A stretch of DNA of 64,000 nucleotides from Streptomyces sp. NRRL F-5727 (GTDB taxonomy: Bacteria; Actinomycetota; Actinomycetes; Streptomycetales; Streptomycetaceae). Position 1 is the stretch's first letter; every line of letters begins with the position of its first letter. Location of the stretch: contig NZ_JOGX01000020.1 of NCBI RefSeq assembly GCF_000719555.1, forward strand, positions 1 through 64,000, given 5' to 3'. The notes under the pieces are model-generated. The model was given only the letters and a program-made list of their open reading frames with translations. It ran no database searches and was not told where the DNA came from. The position numbers and the translations under genes were made by a program. Below are positions 46,187-55,257 of the stretch, piece after piece.

Positions 46187-47305
46187 ATGGACCAGCACGA
46201 ACACGGACCCCTGGCCGGCTTCACCGTCGGCGTCACCGCGGCTCGGCGCGCGGACGAACTCATCGCCCTGCTGCGCCGGCGCGGAGCGGCCGTCGTGCAC
46301 GGCCCCGCGCTGCGGATCGTGCCCCTCGCCGACGACGCCGAACTCCTCGCCGCCACCAAGGAGATCATCGGCGACACCCCGGACGTCGTCGTCGCCACCA
46401 CGGCGATCGGCTTCCGCGGGTGGGTCGAGGCGGCGGAGGGGTGGGGGTACGGCAGCGAGCTCCTCGACGCGCTCCGCGGGGTCGAACTGCTCGCCCGCGG
46501 GCCCAAGGTCAAGGGGGCGGTGCGGGCCGCCGGGCTGACCGAGTCCTGGTCGCCCTCGTCCGAGTCGATGGCCGAGGTCCTCGACCGGCTCCTCGCCGAA
46601 GGCGTCGCCGGGCGGCGGATCGCCCTCCAGCTCCACGGCGAGCCCCTCCCCGGCTTCGTCGAGGCGCTCACCGCCGCCGGGGCGACCGTCCTCGGCGTCC
46701 CCGTCTACCGGTGGATGCCGCCCGAGGACCTCGTACCGCTCGACCGCCTGATCGACGTGGTGCTCGCCGGCTCCCTCGACGCGGTCGCCTTCACCAGCGC
46801 GCCCGCCGCGGCGTCGCTCTTCGCCCGGGCCGCCGAGCGGGGGGTACGGGACCGGGTCGTCGAGGCGCTGCGGCACGAGGTGCTCGCGGTGTGCGTGGGG
46901 CCGGTGACGGCGCTTCCGCTGCAGGCCGAGGGCATCCCCACGCACCAGCCCGAACGGTTCCGGCTCGGGCCGCTCGTGCAGCTCCTCTGTACCGAGCTGC
47001 CCGCGCGGGCGCGGGTGCTGCCCGTCGCCGGGCACCGCGTCGAGATCCGCGGGCACGCGGTCCTCGTCGACGGGGCGCTGCGGCCCGTACCGCCGGCCGG
47101 CATGGCGCTCCTGGGCTTGCTGGCCCGCCGGCCGGGCTGGGTCGTCTCCCGGGCGGACCTGCTGCGGGCGCTGCCGGGGGCGGGGCGGGACGAGCACGCG
47201 GTCGAGACGGCGATGGCCCGCCTCCGGGCGTCCCTCGGCACCCCCAAGCTCATCCAGACGGTCGTCAAACGCGGCTACCGCCTCTCGGTCGACCCGACGC
47301 CTTAG
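46187..47305 (+). CDS. nnaR: NnaR, uroporphyrinogen-III-synthase-like nitrate regulator
   Basis: The 372-residue protein has an N-terminal HemD-like (uroporphyrinogen-III synthase) domain (about 8-260) and a C-terminal OmpR-type winged helix (about 280-370: MALLGLLARRPGWVVSRADLLRALPGAGRDEHAVETAMARLR). NnaR is a GlnR co-regulator of nitrate and nitrite assimilation in S. coelicolor. The start is a choice: the ATG at 46187 leaves the GlnR box upstream, whereas the GTG at 46145 (with AGGA nine bases away) or 46109 would put the box inside the gene or its leader. narK is 84 bases upstream. Confidence 0.88.
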   Translation: MDQHEHGPLAGFTVGVTAARRADELIALLRRRGAAVVHGPALRIVPLADDAELLAATKEIIGDTPDVVVATTAIGFRGWVEAAEGWGYGSELLDALRGVELLARGPKVKGAVRAAGLTESWSPSSESMAEVLDRLLAEGVAGRRIALQLHGEPLPGFVEALTAAGATVLGVPVYRWMPPEDLVPLDRLIDVVLAGSLDAVAFTSAPAAASLFARAAERGVRDRVVEALRHEVLAVCVGPVTALPLQAEGIPTHQPERFRLGPLVQLLCTELPARARVLPVAGHRVEIRGHAVLVDGALRPVPPAGMALLGLLARRPGWVVSRADLLRALPGAGRDEHAVETAMARLRASLGTPKLIQTVVKRGYRLSVDPTP

Positions 47306-47325
47306 CTCCCCGACGGAGCGCGGGG

Positions 47326-47331
47326 TAGGTT
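47326..47331 (+). promoter_or_regulatory. Putative leaderless -10 element (TAGGTT) for the GNAT gene
   Basis: TAGGTT ends six bases before the ATG at 47338, with no ribosome-binding site. Confidence 0.45.
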
Positions 47332-47337
47332 GCCCGG

Positions 47338-47871
47338 ATGGACGTCGTGGTGGGGGTTCGGGAGGCGCGGGCGGCGGACGCCGGCGCGTTGGCGGAGGCG
47401 CTGGGGCGGAACCGGGGGCACATGCGGGCCACCGAGCCGGATCGGGACGAGCGGTACTACACCGCCGAGCGGCAGGCCGAGCGGCTGGCCGACGGCGGGC
47501 GGAGGTGGTTCGCCGTCGAGGGGGACGGGGGGGACGACGAGCGGATCGTCGGGGCCGCGATCCTGTCCGGGATCGTGCTGGGGCCGTTCCGCAGCGCCTC
47601 GCTCGGGTACTGGGTGGACGGGGAGCGAACGGGGCGCGGCATCGCCTCCCTGCTCGTCGCCGAGGTGCTGCGCGCCGCGCGGGACGAGCTCGGGCTGCAC
47701 CGGATCGAGGCGTCGACCCTGCTCGACAACCACGCCTCGCAGCGCGTCCTCGCCAAGGCCGGGTTCGAGCGGATCGGGACCGCGCCCCGGTACCTGCACA
47801 TCGCCGGCGCGTGGCGCGATCACCACCTCTTCCAGCGGATTCTGCACGATCAGCCGCCGCCCCTCGCCTGA
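47338..47871 (+). CDS. GNAT-family N-acetyltransferase (RimJ/RimL type)
   Basis: The 177-residue protein has the acetyl-CoA loop ERTGRGIASLLVAEV and the RimJ/RimL signature LHRIEASTLLDNHASQRVLAKAGF. The substrate is unknown. It lies between nnaR and helD, each likely with its own promoter. Confidence 0.85.
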   Translation: MDVVVGVREARAADAGALAEALGRNRGHMRATEPDRDERYYTAERQAERLADGGRRWFAVEGDGGDDERIVGAAILSGIVLGPFRSASLGYWVDGERTGRGIASLLVAEVLRAARDELGLHRIEASTLLDNHASQRVLAKAGFERIGTAPRYLHIAGAWRDHHLFQRILHDQPPPLA

Positions 47872-47933
47872 CACGGCGGCCACCGGTGGCGTACCTTTGA
47901 CGGCTGCCCAGTGCACGTCAGAAGGGGGCCTTA

Positions 47934-50213
47934 GTGGCCGCGCAGGAAGCCGTCGACACGGTCAGAGACCGTGAGATCGGCGTCGAGCAGGAACATCTGG
48001 ACCAGGTCTACCGCCGCCTGGAGGAGAAGATCCACGAGGCGGAGTTCCTGATGAACGACGCCGCGCAGAAGGGGCACGTCGGCACGCCCGGCGCCCTCGC
48101 CGAGCGCGACGCCCAGGTCTTCCGCGCCGGGATCCACCTGAACCGGCTCAACAACGAGTTCGAGGACTTCCTGTTCGGCCGGATCGACCTGCTGGAGGGC
48201 AAGGACGGGGTCAAGGGACCCGACGGCGCCTACACCTCCGTCGAGCCCGCCGACGACGCCATCCGGCCCGACAACACCGCCGACATCGGCGAGACCCTGC
48301 ACATCGGCCGCATCGGCGTCCTCGACGCCGACTACTCCCCGCTCGTCATCGACTGGCGCGCCCCCGCCGCCGCGCCCTTCTACCGGTCCACGCCGGTGGA
48401 GCCGGGCCGGGTGGTCCGGCGCCGGGTCATCCGGTCGAAGGGCCGGAAGGTCCTCGGCGTCGAGGACGACCTGATGCGCCCCGAGCTGAAGGCCAGCCTC
48501 GGCGGCGCCGAGCTGCCCGTCATCGGCGACGGCGCCCTGATGGCCGCCCTCGGGCAGGCCCGCAGCCACACCATGCGGGACATCGTCTCGTCCATCCAGG
48601 CCGAGCAGGACCTCGTCATCCGCGCCCCCGCCGCCTCCGTCACCTACGTCGAGGGCGGGCCGGGCACCGGGAAGACCGCGGTGGCGCTGCACCGGGCCGC
48701 GTACCTGCTCTACCAGGACCGCAGGCGGTACGCCGGCGGCATCCTCATCGTCTCGCCGACCCCGCTGCTCGTCTCGTACACCGAGGGCGTGCTGCCCTCC
48801 CTCGGCGAGGAGGGACAGGTCGCCATCCGGGCGCTCGGCAACCTCGTCGACGGGGCCGAGGCCGACGCGTACGACGAGCCCGCCGTCTCCCGGATCAAGG
48901 GGTCGTCGCGGATGCTCGCGGTGCTCCGCAAGGCCGCCCGCGGCGCCCTGGAGGGCCCCGACACACCGAAGCTGCTCCGGGTCGTCGCCTTCGGGCGCCG
49001 CCTCGAACTGGAGGAGGGCGAGCTGCGGCGGATCCGGCAGAACGTGCTCTCCGGGACCGCGCCCGTCAACCTCCTGCGCCCGCGCGCCCGCCGCCTCCTC
49101 CTCGACGCCCTCTACGCCAGGTCGGGCGCCGCGGGCCGGCACAGCGACCCCGAGCTCGCCGCCGAGCTGCGCTCCTCCTTCGACGAGGACGTCTCCACCG
49201 AGGACTCCTTCACCGGCTTCCTCGACGCCTGGTGGCCGGAGCTCGTCCCGCGCCGGGTCCTGGACGCCATGGCCGACGAGAAGCGGCTCGGCCGCTGGGC
49301 CCGCCGGGTCCTCAACCCCGGCGAGGTCCGCCGGATCGCCCGCTCGCTGCGCCGCCCGGGCCTCTCGGTCCACGACGTCGCCCTCCTGGACGAGCTGCAC
49401 ACCCTGCTCGGCGCCCCCGCCCGGCCGAAGCGGAAGCGGGAGTACGACCCGCTGGACCAGCTCACCGGTCTGGAGGAGCTGATGCCGGTACGGGAGGAGA
49501 CCCAGCGCGAGCGGGCCGAGCGGCTCGCCGCCGAGCGCACCGAGTACGCCCACGTCATCGTCGACGAGGCGCAGGACCTCACGCCCATGCAGTGGCGGAT
49601 GGTCGGCCGCCGCGGCCGGCACGCCACCTGGACGATCGTCGGGGACCCGGCGCAGTCCTCCTGGTCCGACCCGGACGAGGCGGCCGCCGCCCGCGACGAG
49701 GCGCTGGGCTCCCGGCCGCGCCGCCGCTTCGAGCTGACCGTGAACTACCGCAACCCGGCGGAGATCGCCGAGCTGGCCGCCAAGGTCCTCGCCCTCGCGA
49801 TGCCGGGCAAGGAGTCCCCGCGGGCGGTCCGCTCGACCGGCGTCGAGCCCCGGTTCGTCGCCGTCGCCAAGGGCGGCGATCTGGCCGGAACCGTGCGGTC
49901 CGAGGCGGAGCGGCTGCTCGCCGAGGTCGAGGGCACGGTCGGCGTGGTCGTCGCCATGGACCGGCGCGCGGAGGCCGCCCGCTGGCTGGACGGGCTGGGG
50001 GACCGGGTGGTCGCGCTCGGCTCGCTGGAGGCGAAGGGCCTGGAGTACGACGCCACCCTCGTCGTCGCCCCGGCCGAGATCGCCGACGAGTCCCCGGCCG
50101 GCCTGCGGGTGCTGTACGTGGCCCTGACCCGTTCGACGCAGGCGCTGACCGTGCTCGCGGGCGAGCGGGACCTGCCGGACGCGGCCGGGGTGCCGGACCT
50201 CCTGCGGGACTGA
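47934..50213 (+). CDS. helD: HelD-type superfamily I ATPase acting on RNA polymerase
   Basis: The 759-residue protein matches actinobacterial HelD: a coiled-coil N-terminal arm (about 10-80: EQEHLDQVYRRLEEKIHEAEFLMNDAAQKG), a UvrD-like ATPase with GGPGTGKT (241-248) and DEAQD (544-548), and a C-terminal 2A domain (VALTRSTQALTVL). HelD removes stalled RNA polymerase from DNA, and related HelR proteins confer rifamycin tolerance. The 19-bp rifamycin-associated element was looked for upstream and is absent, so this is probably the housekeeping form. The GTG at 47934 follows AGAAGGGGG. A candidate small RNA lies downstream. Confidence 0.88.
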   Translation: MAAQEAVDTVRDREIGVEQEHLDQVYRRLEEKIHEAEFLMNDAAQKGHVGTPGALAERDAQVFRAGIHLNRLNNEFEDFLFGRIDLLEGKDGVKGPDGAYTSVEPADDAIRPDNTADIGETLHIGRIGVLDADYSPLVIDWRAPAAAPFYRSTPVEPGRVVRRRVIRSKGRKVLGVEDDLMRPELKASLGGAELPVIGDGALMAALGQARSHTMRDIVSSIQAEQDLVIRAPAASVTYVEGGPGTGKTAVALHRAAYLLYQDRRRYAGGILIVSPTPLLVSYTEGVLPSLGEEGQVAIRALGNLVDGAEADAYDEPAVSRIKGSSRMLAVLRKAARGALEGPDTPKLLRVVAFGRRLELEEGELRRIRQNVLSGTAPVNLLRPRARRLLLDALYARSGAAGRHSDPELAAELRSSFDEDVSTEDSFTGFLDAWWPELVPRRVLDAMADEKRLGRWARRVLNPGEVRRIARSLRRPGLSVHDVALLDELHTLLGAPARPKRKREYDPLDQLTGLEELMPVREETQRERAERLAAERTEYAHVIVDEAQDLTPMQWRMVGRRGRHATWTIVGDPAQSSWSDPDEAAAARDEALGSRPRRRFELTVNYRNPAEIAELAAKVLALAMPGKESPRAVRSTGVEPRFVAVAKGGDLAGTVRSEAERLLAEVEGTVGVVVAMDRRAEAARWLDGLGDRVVALGSLEAKGLEYDATLVVAPAEIADESPAGLRVLYVALTRSTQALTVLAGERDLPDAAGVPDLLRD

Positions 50214-50268
50214 GGGCCGGGACCCGGACGGGGCTCTCCGGGGGTGATTTCCGGTCAACACGCGCGGG

Positions 50269-50295
50269 GGGAATCACCTTCGCGGAGCCTTTGTT
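50269..50295 (+). promoter_or_regulatory. Sigma-R-type promoter for a small RNA
   Basis: GGGAAT (50269-50274), an 18-bp spacer and GTT (50293-50295) match the sigma-R consensus exactly. Transcription would begin near 50303-50307, where the predicted RNA's outer stem begins. Confidence 0.6.
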
Positions 50296-50304
50296 AGCCT
50301 TGTC

Positions 50305-50447
50305 GTGACACCGGCTCGATCCAAGCCCCCGGGCCCAACCTTCGTCCCTCAGAGGGACCACTTGCCGCGAGGCGAGCATGGCGGGTCGGTGTCACTTAGA
50401 CATACATACGAAGTTGGGGCCCCGGTCGTCTTCCGATGACCGGGGCC
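50305..50447 (+). ncRNA. Candidate structured small RNA between helD and malic enzyme
   Basis: About 143 bases fold into clear elements: an outer 9-bp stem GTGACACCG (50305-50313) with CGGTGTCAC (50387-50395); a hairpin GTCCCT-CAG-AGGGAC (50344-50358); a hairpin CTTGCC-GCGA-GGCGAG with a GNRA-type loop (50361-50376); and a strong terminator (50418-50447). A sigma-R-like promoter lies just in front. There is no convincing reading frame. It may regulate in trans or attenuate into malic enzyme. I have a vague memory of reported small RNAs in this interval of S. coelicolor and cannot confirm it. Confidence 0.6.
50418..50447 (+). terminator. Terminator of the candidate small RNA
   Basis: A 13-bp stem with one G-T pair and a TTCC loop is followed by TCTTCTGTT, the most canonical intrinsic terminator tail in this part of the window. 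Confidence 0.85.
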
Positions 50448-50613
50448 TCTTCTGTTGCCTCAGCATCTCTCGTATGGTGGAAACTACTTTCCGAAAACAA
50501 AATGACCGCATTACCTGCTACCGGCGGGTAGGTGCGACCATCGGAGGGCGCCGCCAGGGCAACCAGCCGGGGCGGCGTAGCAACGAAGCTAGGGAAAGCA
50601 GAGGAACCCGGCC

Positions 50614-52029
50614 ATGGCAACGGCGCCCAGCGTCTCGTACTCGATGACGGTCCGGCTGGAGGTGCCCGCGAGCGGCACCGCGGTCTCGCAGCTCACCGCT
50701 GCGGTCGAGTCCCACGGAGGCTCCGTCACCGGCCTCGACGTCACCGCCTCGGGCCACGAGAAGCTCCGGATCGACGTCACCATCGCCGCGACCTCCACCG
50801 CGCACGCCGACGAGATCGTCGAGCGGCTGCGGGACATCGAGGGCGTCGTCCTCGGCAAGGTCTCGGACCGTACGTTCCTGATGCACCTCGGCGGCAAGAT
50901 CGAGATGGCGTCCAAGCACCCCATCCGGAACCGCGACGACCTCTCGATGATCTACACCCCGGGCGTCGCCCGCGTGTGCATGGCGATCGCCGAGAACCCC
51001 GAGGACGCCCGCCGCCTCACCATCAAGCGCAACACCGTCGCGGTCGTCACCGACGGCTCCGCCGTCCTCGGCCTCGGCAACATCGGCCCGATGGCCGCCA
51101 TGCCGGTCATGGAGGGCAAGGCCGCCCTCTTCAAGCGCTTCGCCGACATCGACGCCTGGCCGATCTGCCTGGACACCCAGGACACCGACGAGATCGTGGC
51201 GATCGTCAAGGCCATCGCCCCCGGCTTCGCGGGCATCAACCTGGAGGACATCTCGGCGCCCCGCTGCTTCGAGATCGAGGCCCGGCTCCGCGAGGCCCTG
51301 GACATCCCGGTCTTCCACGACGACCAGCACGGCACCGCCATCGTCGTCCTCGCGGCCCTCACCAACGCGCTCCGCGTGGTCGGCAAGGGCATCGGGGACG
51401 TCCGGGTCGTCATGTCCGGCGCCGGCGCGGCCGGCACGGCCATCCTGAAGCTGCTGATCGCCGCGGGCGTGAAGCACGCGGTCGTCGCCGACATCCACGG
51501 CGTCGTGCACGCCGGCCGCGAGGACCTGGTGGCCGCCCCGGCCGACTCCCCGCTGCGCTGGATCGCCGACAACACCAACCCGGAGGGCGTCACCGGCACC
51601 CTCAAGGAGGCCGTCGTCGGCGCGGACGTCTTCATCGGCGTGTCGGCCCCGAACCTGCTGGGCGCGGAGGACGTGGCCGCGATGGCCGAGGACTCCATCG
51701 TGTTCGCGCTCGCGAACCCCGACCCGGAGGTCGACCCGGCCGCCGCGCGGCAGACCGCCGCCGTGGTCGCCACCGGCCGCTCGGACTTCCCGAACCAGAT
51801 CAACAACGTCCTGGTCTTCCCCGGCGTCTTCCGCGGTCTGCTCGACGCGCAGTCCCGCACGGTGAACACCGAGATGATGCTGGCGGCCGCCGCGGCCCTC
51901 GCGGACGTCGTCACCGAGGACGAGCTGAACCCGAACTACATCATCCCGTCGGTCTTCAACGACAAGGTCGCCGGCGCCGTCGCCGGGGCCGTGCGGACCG
52001 CCGCGAAGGCGGCGGGCGCGGGCGCCTGA
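50614..52029 (+). CDS. NAD(P)-dependent malic enzyme with N-terminal ACT domain
   Basis: The 471-residue enzyme decarboxylates malate to pyruvate. Residues about 10-90 form an ACT-like regulatory domain. The catalytic motifs are MIYTPGVARVC (Tyr), VMEGKAALFKRFADIDAWPICLD (Lys), FHDDQHGTAIV (metal-binding Asp) and the Rossmann motif GAGAAG. The ACT domain suggests allosteric control by a small ligand. The upstream region has an inverted repeat GGAAA-CTAC-TTTCC (50479-50492) beside TATGGT, a likely promoter and operator. The ATG at 50614 follows AGAGGAA. Confidence 0.92.
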   Translation: MATAPSVSYSMTVRLEVPASGTAVSQLTAAVESHGGSVTGLDVTASGHEKLRIDVTIAATSTAHADEIVERLRDIEGVVLGKVSDRTFLMHLGGKIEMASKHPIRNRDDLSMIYTPGVARVCMAIAENPEDARRLTIKRNTVAVVTDGSAVLGLGNIGPMAAMPVMEGKAALFKRFADIDAWPICLDTQDTDEIVAIVKAIAPGFAGINLEDISAPRCFEIEARLREALDIPVFHDDQHGTAIVVLAALTNALRVVGKGIGDVRVVMSGAGAAGTAILKLLIAAGVKHAVVADIHGVVHAGREDLVAAPADSPLRWIADNTNPEGVTGTLKEAVVGADVFIGVSAPNLLGAEDVAAMAEDSIVFALANPDPEVDPAAARQTAAVVATGRSDFPNQINNVLVFPGVFRGLLDAQSRTVNTEMMLAAAAALADVVTEDELNPNYIIPSVFNDKVAGAVAGAVRTAAKAAGAGA

Positions 52030-52367
52030 CGTCACCGGGGAGCGGTACCCCGAGCGTGTCGCGATTCGCGGAGTCGTAAACCCGCCTTTAGGGTGGCTTT
52101 TCGGCTCCGCACCGTTTGCGGGGAGTCGACGCTACGTCACCACCAGGGGCCTCCGGCGCTTTCCGTGTGACCCCAGGGGGTGCCGGATTGGCGTTCCCGC
52201 CGCTGGTGGGGGCAGGATGCTCCCCCGAGGACTTCGTCCAGGGGGGAACCCCCAGGGCGCGAGGGATCCACGAGAGGCAGACCCGGTTCCGGGGACTGTC
52301 CGAGGCCCCTGGCAGCATCGGCTTCGATCTCACGCCTCACAGGCAAGAAGAACACGGGAGTAACAAC
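52030..52367 (+). other. Long structured leader upstream of hup
   Basis: These 338 bases hold no family-supported gene. CCAGGGGCCTCCGG near 52142 is almost exactly complementary to CCGAGGCCCCTGG near 52300, so the region could close into one large stem. A G5/C5 hairpin lies near 52240. It is probably the hup promoter and a structured 5' leader. Confidence 0.45.
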
Positions 52368-52649
52368 ATGAACCGCAGTGAGCTGGTGGCCGCGCTGGCC
52401 GACCGCGCCGAGGTGACCCGCAAGGACGCCGACGCCGTGCTGGCCGCCCTCGCCGAGACCGTCGGCGAGGTCGTCGCCAAGGGCGACGAGAAGGTCACCA
52501 TCCCCGGCTTCCTGACCTTCGAGCGCACCCACCGTGCCGCTCGCACCGCTCGTAACCCGCAGACCGGCGACCCGATCAACATCCCGGCCGGTTACAGCGT
52601 GAAGGTCTCCGCGGGCTCGAAGCTCAAGGAAGCCGCCAAGGGCAAGTAA
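52368..52649 (+). CDS. hupA: HU-family nucleoid protein (HupA type)
   Basis: The 93-residue protein is a histone-like HU: MNRSELVAALADRAEVTRKDADAVL, then the DNA-binding arm with TIPGFLTFERTHRAARTARNPQTGDPINIPA. It lacks the long Lys/Ala-rich tail of the second Streptomyces HU (HupS), so it is the vegetative HupA kind. GGGAG seven bases before the ATG supports the start. A perfect terminator follows. Confidence 0.95.
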   Translation: MNRSELVAALADRAEVTRKDADAVLAALAETVGEVVAKGDEKVTIPGFLTFERTHRAARTARNPQTGDPINIPAGYSVKVSAGSKLKEAAKGK

Positions 52650-52669
52650 GCAGCCTGTAGGCGCACGTA

Positions 52670-52703
52670 AAGGGCGGCCACCCCTTCCGGGGTGGCCGCC
52701 CTT
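52670..52703. terminator. Terminator between hupA and murA
   Basis: A perfect 15-bp stem (52670-52684 with 52689-52703) with a TTCC loop, between convergent genes. Confidence 0.92.
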
Positions 52704-52746
52704 CCGTACGTCCGGGAGAAGGCCCCGCAGGGCCTTCCGGCGGGTC

Positions 52747-54087
52747 CTAGACGAGCGCGCTGCCCGGCAGCTCGACCTTGGCGCCCAGCTCCACGAGCTT
52801 CTCCATGAAGTTCTCGTAGCCGCGGTTGATCAGGTCGATGCCGTGCACCCGGCTGGTGCCCTGGGCGGCGAGGGCCGCGATCAGGTACGAGAAGCCGCCG
52901 CGCAGGTCCGGGATGACCAGGTCGGCGCCCTGGAGGCGGGTGGGGCCGCTGACGACCGCGGAGTGGAGGAAGTTCCGCTGGCCGAAGCGGCAGTCGGAGC
53001 CGCCCAGGCACTCGCGGTACAGCTGGATGTGGGCGCCCATCTGGTTCAGCGCCGAGGTGAAGCCGAGCCGGGACTCGTACACCGTCTCGTGGACGATGGA
53101 GAGGCCGGACGCCTGCGTCAGGGCGACGACCAGCGGCTGCTGCCAGTCGGTCTGGAAGCCGGGGTGGACGTCGGTCTCCAGGTGGATCGCGTTGAGCGAG
53201 CCGCCCGGGTGCCAGAAGCGGATGCCCTCGTCGTCGATCTCGAAGGCGCCGCCGACCTTCCGGTAGGTGTTCAGGAAGGTCATCATCGAGCGCTGCTGGG
53301 CGCCGCGCACGTAGATGTTGCCCTCGGTGGCGAGCGCCGCGGACGCCCAGGAGGCCGCCTCCAGGCGGTCCGGGAGGGCCCGGTGGGTGTAGCCGTCGAG
53401 CTTGTCGACACCGGTGATCCGGATGGTCCGGTCGGTGTCCATGGAGATGATCGCGCCCATCTTCTGCAGGACGCAGATCAGGTCCTCGATCTCGGGCTCC
53501 ACGGCCGCGTTCGACAGCTCGGTGACGCCGTCGGCGAGGACCGCCGTGAGCAGCACCTGCTCGGTCGAGCCGACCGAGGGGTACGGGAGGCGGATCTTGC
53601 AGCCGCGAAGGCGCTGCGGGGCCTCCAGGTACTGGCCGTCGGCCCGCTTCTCGATGGTCGCGCCGAACTGGCGGAGCACGTCGAAATGGAAGTCGATCGG
53701 CCGGCCGCCGATGTCGCAGCCGCCGAGGCCGGGGATGAAGGCGTGGCCGAGGCGGTGCAGCAGCGGGCCGCAGAAGAGGATCGGGATGCGCGACGAGCCG
53801 GCGTGGGCGTCGATGTCGGCGACGTTGGCGGACTCGACGTGCGTCGGGTCGAGCACCAGCTCGCCGGGCTCCTCGCCGGGGCGGACCGTCACGCCGTGCA
53901 GCTGGAGCAGGCCGCGGACGACGCGCACGTCGCGGATGTCCGGCACGTTGCGCAGTCTGCTGGGGCCGCTGCCGAGCAGGGCGGCGACCATCGCCTTGGG
54001 CACGAGGTTCTTCGCGCCGCGAACGCGGATCTCGCCCTCGAGCGGGGTTCCGCCGTGGACAAGCAGGACATCGTCTGTGCCGGTCAT
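52747..54087 (-). CDS. murA: MurA, UDP-GlcNAc enolpyruvyl transferase
   Basis: The 446-residue enzyme catalyses the first step of peptidoglycan synthesis in the cytoplasm. It begins DDVLLVHGGTPLEGEIRVRGAKN, with substrate-binding K26 in GAKN. C124 in GLGGCDIGGRP is the residue targeted by fosfomycin, so the enzyme should be drug-sensitive (some actinobacteria carry Asp here). The two inverse alpha/beta domains are complete. The ATG at 54087 has only a weak ribosome-binding site. It is divergent from yqgE across 288 bases. Confidence 0.95.
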   Translation of the reverse strand: MTGTDDVLLVHGGTPLEGEIRVRGAKNLVPKAMVAALLGSGPSRLRNVPDIRDVRVVRGLLQLHGVTVRPGEEPGELVLDPTHVESANVADIDAHAGSSRIPILFCGPLLHRLGHAFIPGLGGCDIGGRPIDFHFDVLRQFGATIEKRADGQYLEAPQRLRGCKIRLPYPSVGSTEQVLLTAVLADGVTELSNAAVEPEIEDLICVLQKMGAIISMDTDRTIRITGVDKLDGYTHRALPDRLEAASWASAALATEGNIYVRGAQQRSMMTFLNTYRKVGGAFEIDDEGIRFWHPGGSLNAIHLETDVHPGFQTDWQQPLVVALTQASGLSIVHETVYESRLGFTSALNQMGAHIQLYRECLGGSDCRFGQRNFLHSAVVSGPTRLQGADLVIPDLRGGFSYLIAALAAQGTSRVHGIDLINRGYENFMEKLVELGAKVELPGSALV

Positions 54088-54375
54088 GAATCTCGCGTTC
54101 CGGAGTCGTCGGTCGGGTGGCCAGAGAAAAGGGTAAGGGGCCATTGGACCCTGATCGGGCCGCTCGGGGTGCCTGTCAGATGTAATGAATTCGGCACAAC
54201 ACCCTCCGTTCCCGCGATCTTGCGGACTGTCACCGTCCGGTTGTCCGGGGCGGGCGGTCCGGACGGTCCTGTCCCGCCCCTCCCGACCTGCGAGGCTCGC
54301 CTCGGCTTCCACGGGTTTCCCGGCATTGCGCCCGAGAACCCCCGCACGCGCCGAAGATGCGGGATCATGTGTCGC

Positions 54376-54936
54376 ATGACCGAGGTGTCCTCGCTCACAG
54401 GACGGCTGCTCGTGGCCACCCCCGCCCTCGCGGACCCGAACTTCGACCGCGCGGTGGTGCTGCTGCTCGACCACGACGACGAGGGCTCGCTCGGCGTCGT
54501 CCTCAACCGGCCCACCCCCGTCACCGTCGGCGACGTGCTCGCCCCCTGGGCGGGGCTGGCCGGCGAGCCGGGCGTGGTCTTCCAGGGCGGCCCGGTCTCC
54601 CTCGACGCGGCCCTCGGCCTCGCCGTCATCCCCGGCGACGAGGGCCCGATCGGCTGGCGCCGGGTCTTCGGCGCGATCGGCCTGGTCGACCTGGAGACCC
54701 CGCCGGAGCTCCTCGGCCCCGCCCTCGGCGCGCTCCGCATCTTCGCCGGCTACGCGGGCTGGGGCCCCGGCCAGCTGGAGACCGAACTGACCGAGGGTGC
54801 CTGGTACGTCGTCGAGTCCGAGCCCGGCGACGTCTCCTCGCCGACCCCGGAGACCCTCTGGCGGCAGGTCCTCCGCCGGCAGCGCGGCGACCTCGCGATG
54901 GTCGCGACCTACCCGGACGACCCTTCGCTCAACTGA
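54376..54936 (+). CDS. YqgE/AlgH-family protein
   Basis: The 186-residue protein matches the YqgE/AlgH (DUF179) family: LTGRLLVATPALADPNFDRAVVLLLDHDDEGSLGVVLNRP, then VFQGGPVS and FAGYAGWGPGQLE. The fold is known; the function is not, although some homologues affect alginate or stress regulation. I chose the ATG at 54376; one three codons earlier (54367) is possible. Confidence 0.9.
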   Translation: MTEVSSLTGRLLVATPALADPNFDRAVVLLLDHDDEGSLGVVLNRPTPVTVGDVLAPWAGLAGEPGVVFQGGPVSLDAALGLAVIPGDEGPIGWRRVFGAIGLVDLETPPELLGPALGALRIFAGYAGWGPGQLETELTEGAWYVVESEPGDVSSPTPETLWRQVLRRQRGDLAMVATYPDDPSLN

Positions 54937-54952
54937 GTCCCGCGGCTCCCAG

Positions 54953-54958
54953 TACCCT
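54953..54958 (+). promoter_or_regulatory. Putative leaderless -10 element (TACCCT) for the DUF3039 gene
   Basis: TACCCT ends eight bases before the ATG at 54967; no ribosome-binding site is present. Confidence 0.35.
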
Positions 54959-54966
54959 TGGGTGCC

Positions 54967-55257
54967 ATGAGCACTCTCGAGCCCGAGCGCGGGGCAGGTA
55001 CGGGAACCCTCGTCGAGCCGACGCCGCAGGTGTCCCACGGTGACGGCGACCACGAGCGCTACGCCCATTACGTCCAGAAGGACAAGATCATGGCGAGTGC
55101 CCTCGACGGCACTCCCGTCGTCGCACTGTGCGGAAAGGTCTGGGTGCCGGGGCGTGACCCCAAGAAGTACCCGGTCTGTCCCATGTGCAAGGAGATCTAC
55201 GAGTCCATGGGCTCGGGTGGCGACAAGGACAAGGACAAGGGCGGCAAGGGGAAGTAA
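54967..55257 (+). CDS. DUF3039-family zinc-binding protein
   Basis: The 96-residue protein has a conserved core (HYVQKDKIMASALDGTPVVALCGKVWVPGRDPKKYPVCPMCKEIYESM) with three Cys, two in a CPMC knuckle, suggesting a small zinc site. The tail is Lys/Gly/Asp-rich. The family is actinobacterial with no known function. A GTG at 54958 is an alternative start. Confidence 0.85.
   Translation: MSTLEPERGAGTGTLVEPTPQVSHGDGDHERYAHYVQKDKIMASALDGTPVVALCGKVWVPGRDPKKYPVCPMCKEIYESMGSGGDKDKDKGGKGK

Noticed and set aside
47872..47933. A rifamycin-associated element upstream of helD
   Set aside because: No 19-bp palindrome of that kind was found in the upstream gap.
50378..50647. An 89-codon frame starting inside the candidate small RNA
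   Set aside because: It lacks a convincing ribosome-binding site, runs through the terminator and has no family-like sequence.
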